Shown: positions 48,281-59,469 of the stretch, piece by piece
How positions within the stretch are numbered: the first letter of the stretch is position 1
Layout: each line of letters opens with the position of its first letter
Assembly (NCBI RefSeq): GCF_016808335.1
Contig: NC_053148.1
Location: 67,001 to 131,000, forward strand
Direction of reading: 5' to 3'
Length of the DNA: 64,000 nucleotides
Origin: Panicum virgatum
Taxonomy: Eukaryota > Streptophyta > Magnoliopsida > Poales > Poaceae
Notes under the pieces: generated by a model
What the model was told of the DNA's origin: nothing
Database searches by the model: none
The model's input: only the letters and a program-made list of their open reading frames with translations
Position numbers and translations under genes: made by a program

Positions 48281-50786
48281 ACCTGGCCCTTGTAGATTTT
48301 CTGAATTGAGGTTGTGGCTTTGCTATATTGTACACAAAAATACTAAATGCCTCTTAATAGTGTTGACATTTGAGATATATCTGTAGGCAGGAGTGTTAAG
48401 ATTTTAAGAATTTTCTGTAAACATGTAAATTGGTTGTATAATATTGAAAGTCAGCCCAAGATGTACTTTTGATTTGAAAAAAGGATACTGTAGACATCTG
48501 TATGTGATTCAACTTGGTGGTTATTATTGTTTCAGGTTCCATGCATGCAAATCCATTCCCCTTTATGGAACATTTCAATACGTTTAGAACCAGGAAATCT
48601 GGATTGAAGCTTCAGTTGCATAATAAGAGAAAGGAAACCATTAAGGCTTTTTATGGCTCTGCTCATTGGTTGGTACTTTTGGTGGCTTCATTTGAAGTAA
48701 GTTTGCTCTCAGCAAATTGTTACTGAGTTTTGAATTCTTTTTAAATTGTTTCTTGAATGTTTAAGCATTCATTACAAGGATTAATCTAGCTTGGTTTCCT
48801 TTGAGGCCCACATCGTTCTGCTATTATCAGAATATCTGATTTGTTGGGAAAAAATTGTGCTCATTTTCTCAATTGATTTCTAGATTACAGTAAGATTAAC
48901 ATGATATCTCTTATTATCTGTCCTTTTGTGGTACCTTCCATCCCTTTTTGAATGTCGTCTCTGAACTCCTTTTATGCCATGGGAATATGCATATAACCAA
49001 CAAGGAGCTCAGTACCATTGCTGTTGATGATACTCTTTACTTGAGGGAGTCAAACAAGATTTGGATGGAAGCTAAATGCTTAAGCATTGATTACTTGAGG
49101 TTGAGGGAATATGCAGCTAAATGCTAAAAATCTATTTTGCAATCAGAAGATTCAGAAAGTTGTTGGTAACTATGACGGCTATGCTGAAAGAATAAGAAAA
49201 ATAAAAGTAAACAATCCAGAAACTCAAATCATTGTTGCACTTGTTTATGGTTCTAATTTCCACGTCACTAGGCCACATACAAAGTTTAGATGCAAAATGG
49301 AAAAGCAGATGGCAAACCAAGTAGACAAGATGGTTATGCTGCACGTGGATCATATCACTTGTTGGCAGCTACTTGCATGCTAGTATTATTCTGGAACAAA
49401 CTATAAACATACACACTGACCATTTTGATTGAAGATGACAAGGGAAAAGGTATAAAGAAATATTTTAATGGCAAAGCTGAGCCCACTGGACCAGTAGGTC
49501 ATGAACCATCACTACATTGTGGTATGCCAAACGCACAACATGTTGATACCATAACTAGATGTCGAGAAAGTGCTGTTCACAAATTCTGGTCGTTTTAGAC
49601 CATGTCAGTCATGTCTTGATATCTTTTTTCTTTTTCTTTTTGGGGGACTTAAGAAGATCTGGTGCTGTTGCGGACAATTGAGATTAGGTAGAGTACATCA
49701 CAGGCATGACGCTGCTCATCAGCTCGTGTGATGGCAAGTGTCCCTGTGTTGTGGATTCGTTTGCATTTCTGACTAACTCAACTCTAGCACAAAGCCATTT
49801 CCACAACCTAAAACTATTTATAATAGATTCATGTGTCGCTCTCAATGGGCCAGATAACTTCAGCTTCACGAGCCACCATGTGTTCTATGATGAGAAATTC
49901 ACCTGGATGGACTAGTTAGCATTTGGCAATACAATTCGTGTTCTACTGAAATGTCTGACACATTTTATTTCAGAGAGGGTCTCCTTTTTTGTTTTCTACT
50001 TTCCTGGGATGAGGTCTGGGTAATGCCTTTGGTAATATATACTTTTAATGTTAGAATAAGTCAGGGATTGGTATATCTCTTGTTTCTTGATCCATGAACT
50101 ATCGGTGTACTTTTTGGTTCAATAAGATATCTATGCACCACGCATGGTAAATAGCAAATATGATATAAAGTAGCTAGTGAGACAAAAGGTACAGAAGTAT
50201 AACTATAAAAATAAGCCTTCTCCTGAGTATGTCAGTACACAGTAACATGCCGCAGCTCAGGGACACCGTTCCTCTGCATGCATCACATGGCCAACCTAAG
50301 CGGCGCGAAGGACAGCATTCCAACTAATCATGCATGCTCATATCATTTGCTTGCTTAATCTGTCTCATCTCATCTGTCTTTGATCCCTCTAAATTAATAA
50401 TCAATAGGTGCATCTAGCTAATGTGATGACACAGCTTCTATCTAATCCTTTTGCTTAAACTGCTAAACAAATATGCAAGTTGGTTGAGATCTAAAATGCT
50501 ACTGCTCTGTAGTAGTAGTAGTGTCCAACTTTGACCGCAACTGCACGCACCTAATCACGATTCTTATACTTGTTACAACCAGAACATCCATTGTGATATT
50601 ATTCTATCTCCACATGTGATATGATGTTGCCCACCATGTTGCTACAATCATATGATAGATGATACTGATCCATCTCTTGGGATCCTATGTCTGATACGAT
50701 CACAAGCGTTGGTTCATTCCCACTTGTTTGATCTCAGCCATTGATTGCCTAACTAAATCGACCTGCTTCTGCTTGTAATGAACCCT
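48281..50786. other. Gene-free stretch downstream of the U-box gene
   Basis: About 2.5 kb of AT-rich sequence. The first 200-300 bp is probably U-box gene 3' UTR. Short frames (for example 49111-49383) match no family I know. I see no terminal inverted repeats or LTR ends. Confidence 0.5.
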
Positions 50787-50796
50787 TATAAACACT
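50786..50796 (+). promoter_or_regulatory. Probable TATA box of the small plant-specific gene
   Basis: CTTATAAACAC lies about 88 bp before the ATG at 50875, a normal distance for a plant promoter with a short 5' UTR. Confidence 0.5.
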
Positions 50797-50874
50797 GCCC
50801 ATCTGCAGAGGATGCAATAAAAGTGAGGTGTTTGGGGTTGCTGCAACGAGTCTCAGCCCTGAGGAGGCATTAGG

Positions 50875-51728
50875 ATGGGTCATATTGCCGAGCCTGCCGG
50901 CCCTGTACTGATTGGCTGCAAAGTGCTGCCGATCTTCAATGAGCATGGCATAGTTGAGGGTGCAATGAAGAAGATGGTGCACAGGATCGACGGCAAGAAG
51001 GCAGTTGCACGGGTGAAGGAGCTTGTGAAGCTGGCTGCTCAGGCCAGACCTCACGGCGCCACTGTTAGTGGCAAGAAATGGAAGGTATATATAGGTTCAA
51101 TTTGTTGATTATCTCCCCACGCTGGACTCAGATTAGGAGCTAAATCATGATTTGAAGGTTTAGATCCAGCAAATACGTAGATGATTGTATGCTGAAATAA
51201 TGTGTTTTTGCAGAAGGTTCTGAGCTTCTACGGAAGGGATGGCGCTGCAGCCGGAACAGCTGCAAAGGGAGGGCGCCAGCAGAAACAGAAGCACGAGGAG
51301 GCGAGTGATGAGATGAGCTGCAGCTCGAGCAAGCTGAGCTTCAAGTGGGACGTGGGCAGCTGCTCGTCAGCGTCGGTTGCATATTCACCGTTGTCGTTGA
51401 TGTCGGCGCCGGCAAAGGTGTCAGAGCAGACGCCATCGAGGAAGGACTACTACTACATGTCGAGGTTGTCATCCATGAGCCAGCAGAGTATGCTGTGCAG
51501 CGGTGGCGGCGGCGGCAGTCCAAATAGCATGAAGAACATGGAAGGAGAGGAGGGCAGCTGCAGGATGGGACAGTGGATCACCACGGATTCAGATTGTAAG
51601 TTGTGTCTGCATTATTCGTTTGCTTATTGTCTGCTAGTAGTCTTAATCATATATAGCTGAACCTGTGATATGCATTTACACCTCACCTGCTTCTCGATTG
51701 ACTTGCAGTTGTGGTGTTAGAGCTGTAA
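50875..51728 (+). CDS. Small plant-specific protein with C-terminal TDSDFVVLEL motif, function unknown
   Basis: Three exons (50875-51084, 51214-51595, 51709-51728) with GT-AG introns give 203 aa. The last exon codes only for the end of the FVVLEL tail. The N-terminal part has MKKMVHRIDGKKAVARVKEL, a basic helix-like stretch, then KKVLSFYGR, a serine-rich middle with SKLSFKWDVGSCSSASVAYS, a glycine run, and the tail GQWITTDSDFVVLEL. I recall Arabidopsis proteins of about 180 residues with the same order (KAVARMKELLR, SFRW(D/E)VESCS, WITTDSEFVVLEL); none has a function known to me. No signal peptide or membrane segment is visible. The start could lie further upstream; 50875 fits the TATA position. 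Confidence 0.75.
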
Positions 51729-52755
51729 TGGCATAATCTCATTAATGTTGATCCATCAAGGAAGATGTGAGTAGAGGCGACGATGGTTGGCTCAGCAACA
51801 GCAAGCGCCTCTCTTTCTCAGTTTCTCGTGAAGAAGATGGATTGGGTGGATTCAACGGCTAGCTGCCGGGCAGCCCAGTGCTCAAGTTTTTGTTTCGCTG
51901 CCCCATTCATTTTCCATCTATTGATAGGGCCGGGGGATTTGATTGAGTGAACATGCAACAGCAACGCAAAATTGTGACGTACGGATAATACTATATATGT
52001 TGTTGCCTTGCTAGCTAGCTCTTTCCATGGATGAAACCGAGATTGGGATGGTGGTTGGTGTGTGTAGGGATGCATTGTATGGTGGTTGGTTCATGACACA
52101 TGACTGTTTGTTAACAGACTCATATTGAATACATTCACTATTAGAAAACAGACCAAAAGTACTAACTGATATTGCAGTTGGTACTCTTGGTCTGTGGAGC
52201 CCAGCATATGGCATTTGGCACCGGATCGCGGCAGATCCGGATCCGGTGTCTATGCTGGTGCATAGGCACCGGGTCCTTCCTCGACCCGATGCCAAATGCC
52301 CTCGGCTAAGCACCAGGTCGTTACACGATCTGGAGCTAATGATGCAGACATTAGCATCGGGTCTTGCCACGAGCCGATGCCAGTAGTTACAGTAGTCAAA
52401 GGCACCGGTTGTTACCTTGAACCGGTGCTAATGAACGAGAATTTTTATAAAAAGGTTAGGAATTTTTGATAAAAAGGTTAGCAATTTTTACCATGACTTA
52501 GCAATTAATTTTTTTAATATAGTTAGCACCTGATGTAGTTTATATATGTGATAATTTTTTTAGATGTAGTTTGCAAGTAATTTAGTTTGTAATTGTTATA
52601 TTAACTATTAGGTATACAATAATTATTTATTTAGATGTAGTTAGAAATTGGGTCAATTTAGTATTGCTTTATATATGTTATATTATTTTTAGATGTAGTT
52701 AGCAAGTGAGTTAGTGATTTTAGTGATCTTGTAAATATGATGTGTCCTTGATTCG

Positions 52756-52883
52756 ATTATAAGGAATCCACAATGTGTACATTCTTTCTCTCTTTCATTC
52801 GCGAGAGACAAATACATAGACACATAGATAGAGAGATACATACTGAGAATGATAATGTGAACATTGTGGATTCCTTTTTATAA
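52756..52883. repeat. Hairpin-forming inverted repeat inside the CACTA element
   Basis: AAGGAATCCACAATGT (52761-52776) pairs with ACATTGTGGATTCCTT (52861-52876). The arms are separated by about 85 bp containing a purine-rich stretch. Confidence 0.8.
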
Positions 52884-53144
52884 CAAAGTTCAAGGTCTGA
52901 CTGTTAACTTTCATATTCGATGAACACATGAAATTTGTTATTTTGTATGAATTAGCTAGTGAATTTGACACTCTAATGATGTATGCATATAATAATTATT
53001 TATTTAGATATAGTTAGTGATTTAGTTTACAATTATTTTATATGTGTGATAATTTTTTTAGCTGTAGTTAGCAAGTGATTAAATTTATATGAATGAATTA
53101 TTTTGGCACTCTAATAATGTATATAAAAGAATTGTGAACCCCAA

Positions 53145-53214
53145 CTGTTCTAGGATAAGGGACTAATTGTGAATGTGGCAATTCATTCTAAATTAATCCC
53201 TTATCCTGGAATAG
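53145..53214. repeat. Second hairpin-forming inverted repeat inside the CACTA element
   Basis: CTAGGATAAGGGACTAAT and ATTAATCCCTTATCCTGG are near-complementary arms around a short loop of about 25 bp. Confidence 0.75.
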
Positions 53215-53278
53215 TCGAGTTTCTCTGATAGTCTAAACAAACTGAAGAGTGTCAAAATAATTATTTCTGGATGACTTT

Positions 53279-53363
53279 GCTGCAGGACATGCTGCAGAAG
53301 ATGACTTTGGTCAAAACAAACTGAAGATGCTGCAGGACATGCTGCAGAAGATGACTTTGGTCA
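53279..53363 (+). repeat. 50-bp tandem duplication inside the CACTA element
   Basis: A 35-bp block beginning GCTGCAGGACATGCTGCAGA at 53279 is repeated exactly at 53329. The unit also contains an internal GCTGCAG doublet. Confidence 0.9.
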
Positions 53364-53504
53364 GATACTATGCGAAGCAGAGGAAGTCTGCGAAACTGAA
53401 AAGGAATCAAGAGATCTGAAGTATATGTCAGAGGACAACAGAACATTTATTGTAGCCATATTGTAAACAAGTGCACAAAAAGTTGGGTACCATATTGTAA
53501 TTGT

Positions 53505-53853
53505 TGCAATGGAAGGCAACAAATGGTTTGTCTGACAAGGGATTCGAGGAGTTGCTGAAACTTATAAAAACCTACTCCTCGAGGGTATACACATTGTCCG
53601 AAACAACATATGAGACAAGAAAGACTGTTTGTCCTCTAGGATTGGAAGCACACAAAAAATGCATGCATGTCCTAACGACTATATCCTCTATCGTGGTGAG
53701 GAGTATAAAAATTTGGATGCCTATCCAATATACAAAGCTTGTCGGTATAAGATCCCTCACGATGATCCAGACGACATTGAGAGGGTGCATACCAAGAAGA
53801 AGTTGCTTGCCAAGGTGATGTGGTATAGTCTTCGAGACAAAAAAAACAAGTAA
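53505..53853 (+). pseudogene. TNP2-like CACTA transposase fragment
   Basis: WKATNGLSDKGFEELLKLIK and TYETRKTVCPLGLE lie in one frame. HACPNDYILYRGEEYKNLDA and CRYKIPHDDPDD follow in another, from about 53645. These are recognisable pieces of the N-terminal part of En/Spm TNP2 transposase. A frameshift near 53640 and loss of the catalytic region make it inactive. Confidence 0.85.
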
Positions 53854-54625
53854 ATAATTGGTGTGAGTACGACATATGCGAGTTCATGCACAATCTATCT
53901 AAATGCGGGAGGATTACGACGGAGGACCTCGACTATATTTTCCTAATTATACTAACACGATGAATTAATATTTTTTTTGTAAAATGATATATGATGCAAA
54001 ATAAGAGATGAAGTTTACGATGTGGATAGGATTAACACCATGGGCGAGCAGCTCATATGATTCATTATGAGGAAGATCTTGGATTCTAAAGGCGAGTTCT
54101 ACTACAACTGTCACATCAATAGGCTTTCCGCATCGACATCGTGAGGGGACCTAGTACTTGCACTATAAACATGACATGCATGTTTGTTTGTAAACATGAC
54201 GTCGAGTTATTTGCATATTTGTAATTATGTTATTATAGCTAAATAACTTAATTACATGATTGACATTAGCTTTCAATTATTTTCATACATCATTTTAATT
54301 TGAACGTGATGAATGGACGTATAGTAGTGTAGAGCTCAAGTACGTGTAGCATTTTAAAAGAATAAATAGTAAATAAAAACAATTGAAATAAAATATGATT
54401 TGAAAAAAAGGAGAAAGCCAACCGATACCTAAGGGATACCTAAGGGGCCGGCAGCTTGCGTCAGAGAGGCATTCTTTGAGCTACTGGTTGGTTTTTCCAA
54501 TCAGTACCTAAGGAGGCTTTGGGTACCATGTATAATACCCGATGTCTAAGGCCGAGACTTTCAGTCTCGGTTGAAGAACCGAGACCTATGCTTGTTTTCA
54601 ATCGGACCGTTTCCTAGTAGTGATT

Positions 54626-55505
54626 GTGTTACGTTGTTTTGATAAGCAATGTTTGACAATCTTAATTATTTTTGCTTATGAGAAACGCGGAGGATGAACA
54701 CCCGGCCCGTTGTTTTATTTCCTGCATGCTTCTATATATGCTAAGCGGCTTTATTTTGTGGTAAGAAAAAAAAACAAACTATATATTTGGGTTTATGCTC
54801 GTAGGGAGCCGTGCCAAACGAGGACATGCATGGTCATATATTCAGCCGGGTGAGGATCTAGCTATAGCTGTTCCACTTACCAATATATAATTTGGAACGA
54901 ACGATATATGCATGGTGGTATCTTCCATGTCGTCTGCATGCTCTCTTTATTTGGAGGTATGTGTGTGTATGAATCACTTATATTATTCTATTAGCTTAAC
55001 TTTTTGGTTGGATGAATTTATAACTGGAACTAGCTAGATAGTCATATTCATCACTTCAAGCGAACCGCGAATAGTTTAGCTGGTAAGATTTTGTTATGGT
55101 GGAATCTGCCTACCCAAAGTCCAGTGATGCCGGTTGCAAACGGAACCAGAGCCCCAATTATGAATCTACGGTTGACGGTAAGTTACCATACTTACAGTCG
55201 ATCCCACTCCTGAGCACGTCCCTCATGAGTCTCCTCCTCCCGTTTCCCTTTCCCCTTCCCCTTTTCTCTTTCCTCTGGATGATCCAGGCAGAAACTTGAC
55301 AGCGCGCTCGAGGCGGCTGCATGGGGCGGTGACTAGCGCTGGTCGGTGATGGGAGGCACGGCGGCGTTGGAGTGGCGCGGTGCGGCGGCGGTGGGGAGAC
55401 GCGGCGTGGTGGCCTGACGCGGGGGGAGGGAGGGGGTGCGCCGTCAATGGGGTGGCGCGGTGCCGGTGGGGAGGTGCGGTGGCTCCAGATTTTACCTTTT
55501 TCTTT
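54626..55505. other. Gene-free stretch between CACTA and foldback element
   Basis: AT-rich to 55200, then a GC-rich segment (55300-55500) with low-complexity GGCGG/GGTGCGG repeats. Frames there are compositional, and I see no domain. Confidence 0.5.
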
Positions 55506-56413
55506 AGAGTAAAATGCACCAGAGATCCTTCAACCTGTAAGAGGGTGTCACTTAGGTTCATCAACTTCGAAATTGCATTTCTGGGCCCATAAACTTGTAA
55601 TCTCTATCACTTAGGTCCACAAACTCTGAAAGTCCATAAACTTATAATTTGTGTCACCTAGGCCCATCCCTCCACCTAACCTTAATGCACTGATACTGCA
55701 CCAACTTGAATCTACACGGTGCCCACACATTGCTGGAGTTAGAAGGGTGAAATTTGAGCCTCTATTTTGAATCAAGAGCATAGGGAGAGGAGACAGGAGG
55801 GATGAAAAGCTTATTTTGGAGGTTATTGACATGTACTAGGATTCAAAGGGAAGCTTACAAACTGTCATTGGTGAGTTATGGAGCTTAAATCTAGATATGA
55901 CCCAATAATATGGGTGGAGAGGATGGAGTGGTGACTTGGGAAAGGTGGAGGATGTCACAGAGAGACTCAACAATATGGGTACCGTGGTTAGGGATATTGT
56001 ATCCTCCATGGAGCGAGTAGCCGGATATGGTGGCACCAGATGTTGTGGCAAAAAATCTCATGACGACGTTAGATTTAGGTCAATCCAGAGTGGTTCTCGG
56101 TGGTTGAAAGATATTCATGGACAACGATATTGGTGCGACCTTTGTAGGCGCGCCTGTGGCCGCACGACTGCTCATGGATGGAGTTTATGGATCTAAAAAT
56201 GCACTTTTAGAGTTTATGGACCTAAGTGGCACAAATTACAAGTTTATGGACCAAAAAATGCACCATTAGAGTTTATAGACCAATGTTTTCTAAGTTTATG
56301 GACCTAAGTGACACAGATTACAAGTTGATGGACCTAGAAATATTATTTTTGGAGTTTGTGGACCTAAATAACACACCCTTCCAAATTGGTGGACCTTTGG
56401 TGCATTTTACTCT
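55506..56413. mobile_element. Foldback/long-TIR element (about 908 bp)
   Basis: The left end AGAGTAAAATGCACCAGAGA is the inverted match of the right end (…GGTGCATTTTACTCT). Each arm carries several copies of a 40-60-bp subunit of the type GTTTATGGACCTAAGTGACAC (right arm) and its complement (left arm, TTAGGTCCACAAACT). No transposase is present. A clear target duplication could not be fixed, so the superfamily (Mutator-like or other) stays open. Confidence 0.7.
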
Positions 56414-56769
56414 TATTTCCACCCAAATTCATCTTTGGTTTTGAATGCAAAATTTTTCCCAAAAATTTTCCCTTTCAAATTTTTATAATTGATTTTTCTT
56501 TCAATTTTTTCACAATTTCTCTTTCAAAAATTTTCTTGTCAAAATTTTTCCATTTCTCTTCAATTTTTTTTAAAAAAAATCGAAGAAAATTTATTAGAAA
56601 CTAATAAAAACATACCATAAAAAGGAAAAAAACAATGAGAAGATTGATCGTACGGAACCCTTCCCTACGGTCGACCAAAAATTAGCTTCCCCCACCGAGA
56701 GCATGCATGTATTTATTAATTTGTGGCAGCAAGAAATCAAACGAGCATCTATGGATCGATGTTTTAATC

Positions 56770-56801
<32 letters not shown>

Positions 56802-57347
56802 TCCTATGTACATAATTAATTAATAAGCAGATCGAAGAGGAAAGGAAATTACGCAGCAGGTACCACGAAGTTGTAGTTGCTTTCACAGCAGGTAGGTATG
56901 TAGCCAGCATTGCATTGCAATGCATCATTTGGACCGATGGGTATGATGGGTTTCTTGTCTGGTATGGTGGTCGTCGGTGCAGACGAGGGATGCAGACTGC
57001 ATTGCACGCACGCCTTGTTGCTGCTGCAGCAAGCAGTAATTCCTTGGTTTTTTAGTTAAAGAATTGCAGTAACTAACAAGGACTCAAGGAGGAATTCTAG
57101 TTTGCGACGGATGGGATGTATATTATTTGGGCATCGATAGATCCATCGATCTCTTGCTTGCTATTGCTAGCTAGCTAGTATATATATAGCTACCAATAAG
57201 CAAAAGCCATCCCTGATCGCCATCCCATACATCTTGGTTCAATTCGGCCTAGATCTTGCTTGCTTATTAGCCAGCTAGCTTTGCTTTGAGGAAGAGCTGG
57301 AATCCATATCCATCCATCTATTCTCCGGCGGTCGACCGATTAATTCC
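56414..57347. other. Upstream region of the kinase gene
   Basis: AT-rich, with an (AT)n run at about 56774-56802. TATATATATAG near 57180 could serve as a TATA box for the kinase gene. An ATG at 57348 (MAVRY, then GTAGGT) could be a tiny first exon spliced to the CTTGCAG/AGG site at about 57471. Confidence 0.4.
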
Positions 57348-57443
57348 ATGGCTGTACGCTACGTAGGTGCAGCCTGCAAGATACAAGCAGCAAGCACTTG
57401 CTCCAGCTAGCAAGATACATACAAGTACTATACTGAACAATAT

Positions 57444-58968
57444 ATGAATTGTATACCCATGCACTTGCAGAGGTCGCAGCAGCAGCAGGAGCAGGACGGC
57501 GGCTCATCGACGACATGCACACCACCACCACCGGTACCATCATCTGCAGGCAGCAAGCGACCAATAAGGACGACGACGTCGAAGCCGTCGCTGCCAGCGG
57601 CGCTTCGTGGGAGGTACGAGCTGCACAGCCTGAGAGGGCAGGGCGAGTTCGCGGAGGTGTGGGAGGTAGGGTTGAAAACGGACGGAAATATTCCCGTTCC
57701 GACTTGTTTCGTTTTTTATTTTTGTCCGTTCGTTTCCATATTTGTGGGATCCCGTTTTCGTATTTACGGAAGTAGAAATGAGATTTCTCCGTCCGTTTTT
57801 GAGGAATCCCGTTTTTACATGGAATTGACCCGTATTTATTCTGTTCTTCATCCCATTTTTAATCTACATAAGATATGTCTAAAAATTGATATGTTCAAAA
57901 ACATACCAATCACTAAGTATGCATGTTAACATGTTAACACATGACATACTAGTGAATATTGGACTAATAACTTCGTAGGTGTATATTATTTTGTGACTTT
58001 GTTAATGTATACTCGAGAATATTTGATCGCGTTATTCTTTCCGGCTCAACGTCCGTATTGGTTCGTTTCTGTACTTCCGCGTAACTCGATTCCGTTTTCG
58101 TACCCGTATTTTTTGAACCCAATCCCATTTCTGCCAAAAAATATAGAAACGAAAGTAGAAATGAGGTTGTTCCGTCCGTTTCCGTCGCTAGTGGGAGGCC
58201 AGGCATCTCCGCACGGGCCACTGGGTGGCCATCAAGATCATAGCTCCTCACAGCCAGAGCTGCTTTGAGGTTTTCGTCATGCGCCTGCTCAGCCTCCGGC
58301 AGCCGCAGCACCCCCACATCGTCCGCTTCTACGAGGCCGCCCGCTCCAGCGACCACACCTACATCGTCATGGAGCTCGCCGAGGGCGGCCAGCTCCACGA
58401 CCACGTCGCCGTCCGGGAGAGGCTGCCGGAGGCCCAGGCCCGCGCGCTCTTCCAGCAGCTGGTCGCCGGCGTCGCCTACTGCCACCGCAGCATGGTCGTC
58501 CACCGCGACCTCAAGATGGAGAACGTCCTGCTCGACTCCCGGGGCCACCTCAAGATCGCCGACTTCGGCTTCAGCAATCTGTGGGCCCCAGGGAGGCTGC
58601 AGGCGGAGAGCTGCGGGAACCCGCAGTACGCGGTGCCGGAGCTGCTGGATGGCCGCCCCTACGAGGGCCCCGAGGTCGACGTGTGGAGCTGCGGCGTCAT
58701 CCTTTACGCCATGTTCTGCGGCCGCTTGCCCTTCGACGCCGGCACCGACGACATCTCCGACCTGCGCAGGAACGTCAGGCGCGGAGACTTCCGCCGCCTG
58801 CCGTCCTGGGTCTCCGACGACGCCCGGGACCTCATCTCCAGCATGCTCATCGTCCGCCCGCAGAAGCGAGCCACCATCACCGAGGTCAGGGCGCACCGAT
58901 GGCTTGAGCCGGACATGCCGCCGTACCTGGCCCTGCTGCCGACCACTAGTCCCGACGCCACTCTGTGA
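57444..58968 (+). CDS. SnRK1-like serine/threonine kinase, glycine-rich-loop exon split by a MITE
   Basis: The reading is exon 57444-57665, intron 57666-58191 (GT-AG), exon 58192-58968, giving 332 aa. The glutamine-rich N-terminus leads to RYELHSLRGQGEFAEVWE, the glycine-rich loop. After the splice come VAIK (lysine about residue 89), EVFVMRLLS (helix C glutamate), HRDLKMENVLL (aspartate about 180), DFGFSN (about 198) and GNPQYAVPELL, with VPE where most kinases have APE. DVWSCGVILYAMFCGRLPFD and the C-terminal MPPYLALLP resemble SnRK1 catalytic subunits, which sense energy status. The protein stops at 58966, while UBA-like sequence continues downstream. Whether it is expressed and active is open. 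Confidence 0.7.
57667..58190. mobile_element. hAT-type MITE (524 bp) inside the kinase gene
   Basis: It starts TAGGGTTGAAAACGGACGGA and ends TCCGTCCGTTTCCGTCGCTA; the ends are imperfect inverted repeats. The 8-bp target duplication GTGGGAGG is exact at 57659-57666 and 58191-58198, the hAT signature. No transposase is present. The interior is AT-rich with repeated TTTCCGTT/CCGTTTTCGT-type motifs. The element interrupts the codons between VWE and ARHLRTGHWVAIK. Confidence 0.92.
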
Positions 58969-59263
58969 CGGCCAAGACCAGCCGCGGTCGACGCTGCCAC
59001 CGTGGAGCTGCTAGTCACGCGCCACGGGGTTCGAGAGGGCCAGCCTGCTCCACCACCTGGACCACGAGGCGGCGGTCGCGTACCAGCTGGTCCTCAACGA
59101 GCAGCACGACGCCGCGACCCGTTACTACCAGCAGCTCGCCATGCCGCCGCCGCCGCAGCGGGCGCTGGGAGGAGGAGGCTTGGACGGCGCTGGGGCAGCT
59201 GGGCGTATGCATCCTCATCAGCTTCTACCACAGCCGCCGCCGCCGCCGCCGCTGCCTGATGAT
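58969..59263 (+). pseudogene. Decayed UBA-like tail of the SnRK1-like kinase
   Basis: Directly after the TGA at 58966 the same frame continues RPRPAAVDAATVELLVTRHG, and one base shift within GGGG (59027-59030) gives FERASLLHHLDHEAAVAYQL and VLNEQHDAATRYYQQL. This resembles the ubiquitin-associated segment that follows the kinase domain in SnRK1 (a V-D-E…V-V-x-M-G-F…A-V-A-Y-x-L-L-L pattern). It ends in a proline-rich stretch and TAG at 59261. Thus one nonsense change and one frameshift separate it from the kinase. An alternative intron was looked for but no phase-compatible GT-AG pair was found. Confidence 0.55.
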
Positions 59264-59469
59264 TAGTTCGGATGCATGCTGGCATCGAAGCATCTATAGT
59301 CCAGCTAATAATATATATAAATTCCATCATCACTCATCATTGACAACAATATAATGCAAGTTTTCTTGAGTACATTTATCCGATCATTTCTTAATTTGCC
59401 ATCGAAGATTGAGCTGCAGCCCTTGTGCATGAGGTCCGGCACGAAGTTCTCTTGCTTGCTAGGGGTGAT

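Larger units (their letters stand above)
52136..54622 (+). mobile_element. CACTA (En/Spm-like) DNA transposon, degenerate, target duplication ATT
   Basis: It starts CACTATTAGAAAACAG at 52136 and ends GTTTCCTAGTAGTG at 54622, an imperfect terminal inverted pair with the canonical CACTA ends. ATT flanks it on both sides (52133-52135, 54623-54625), the 3-bp duplication expected for CACTA. Subterminal sequence (52190-52440) has repeated GGCACCGG-type motifs (CACCGGATC, CACCGGGTC, CACCGGTT). The only coding remnant is a TNP2-like fragment. The element is much shorter than autonomous CACTAs. Confidence 0.9.

Noticed and set aside
49111..49383. 90-codon plus-strand frame downstream of the U-box gene
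   Set aside because: No recognisable motif, AT-rich, no splice or promoter context; not supported as a gene.
57964..58896. 310-codon open frame on the minus strand over the kinase exon
   Set aside because: It is antisense to a clear kinase domain, caused by GC-rich third positions, and part of it crosses the MITE; no domain of its own.
58265..59014. 249-codon serine/threonine/alanine/arginine-rich plus-strand frame
   Set aside because: Shifted reading of the kinase exon; low-complexity composition is typical of a GC-rich shadow frame.
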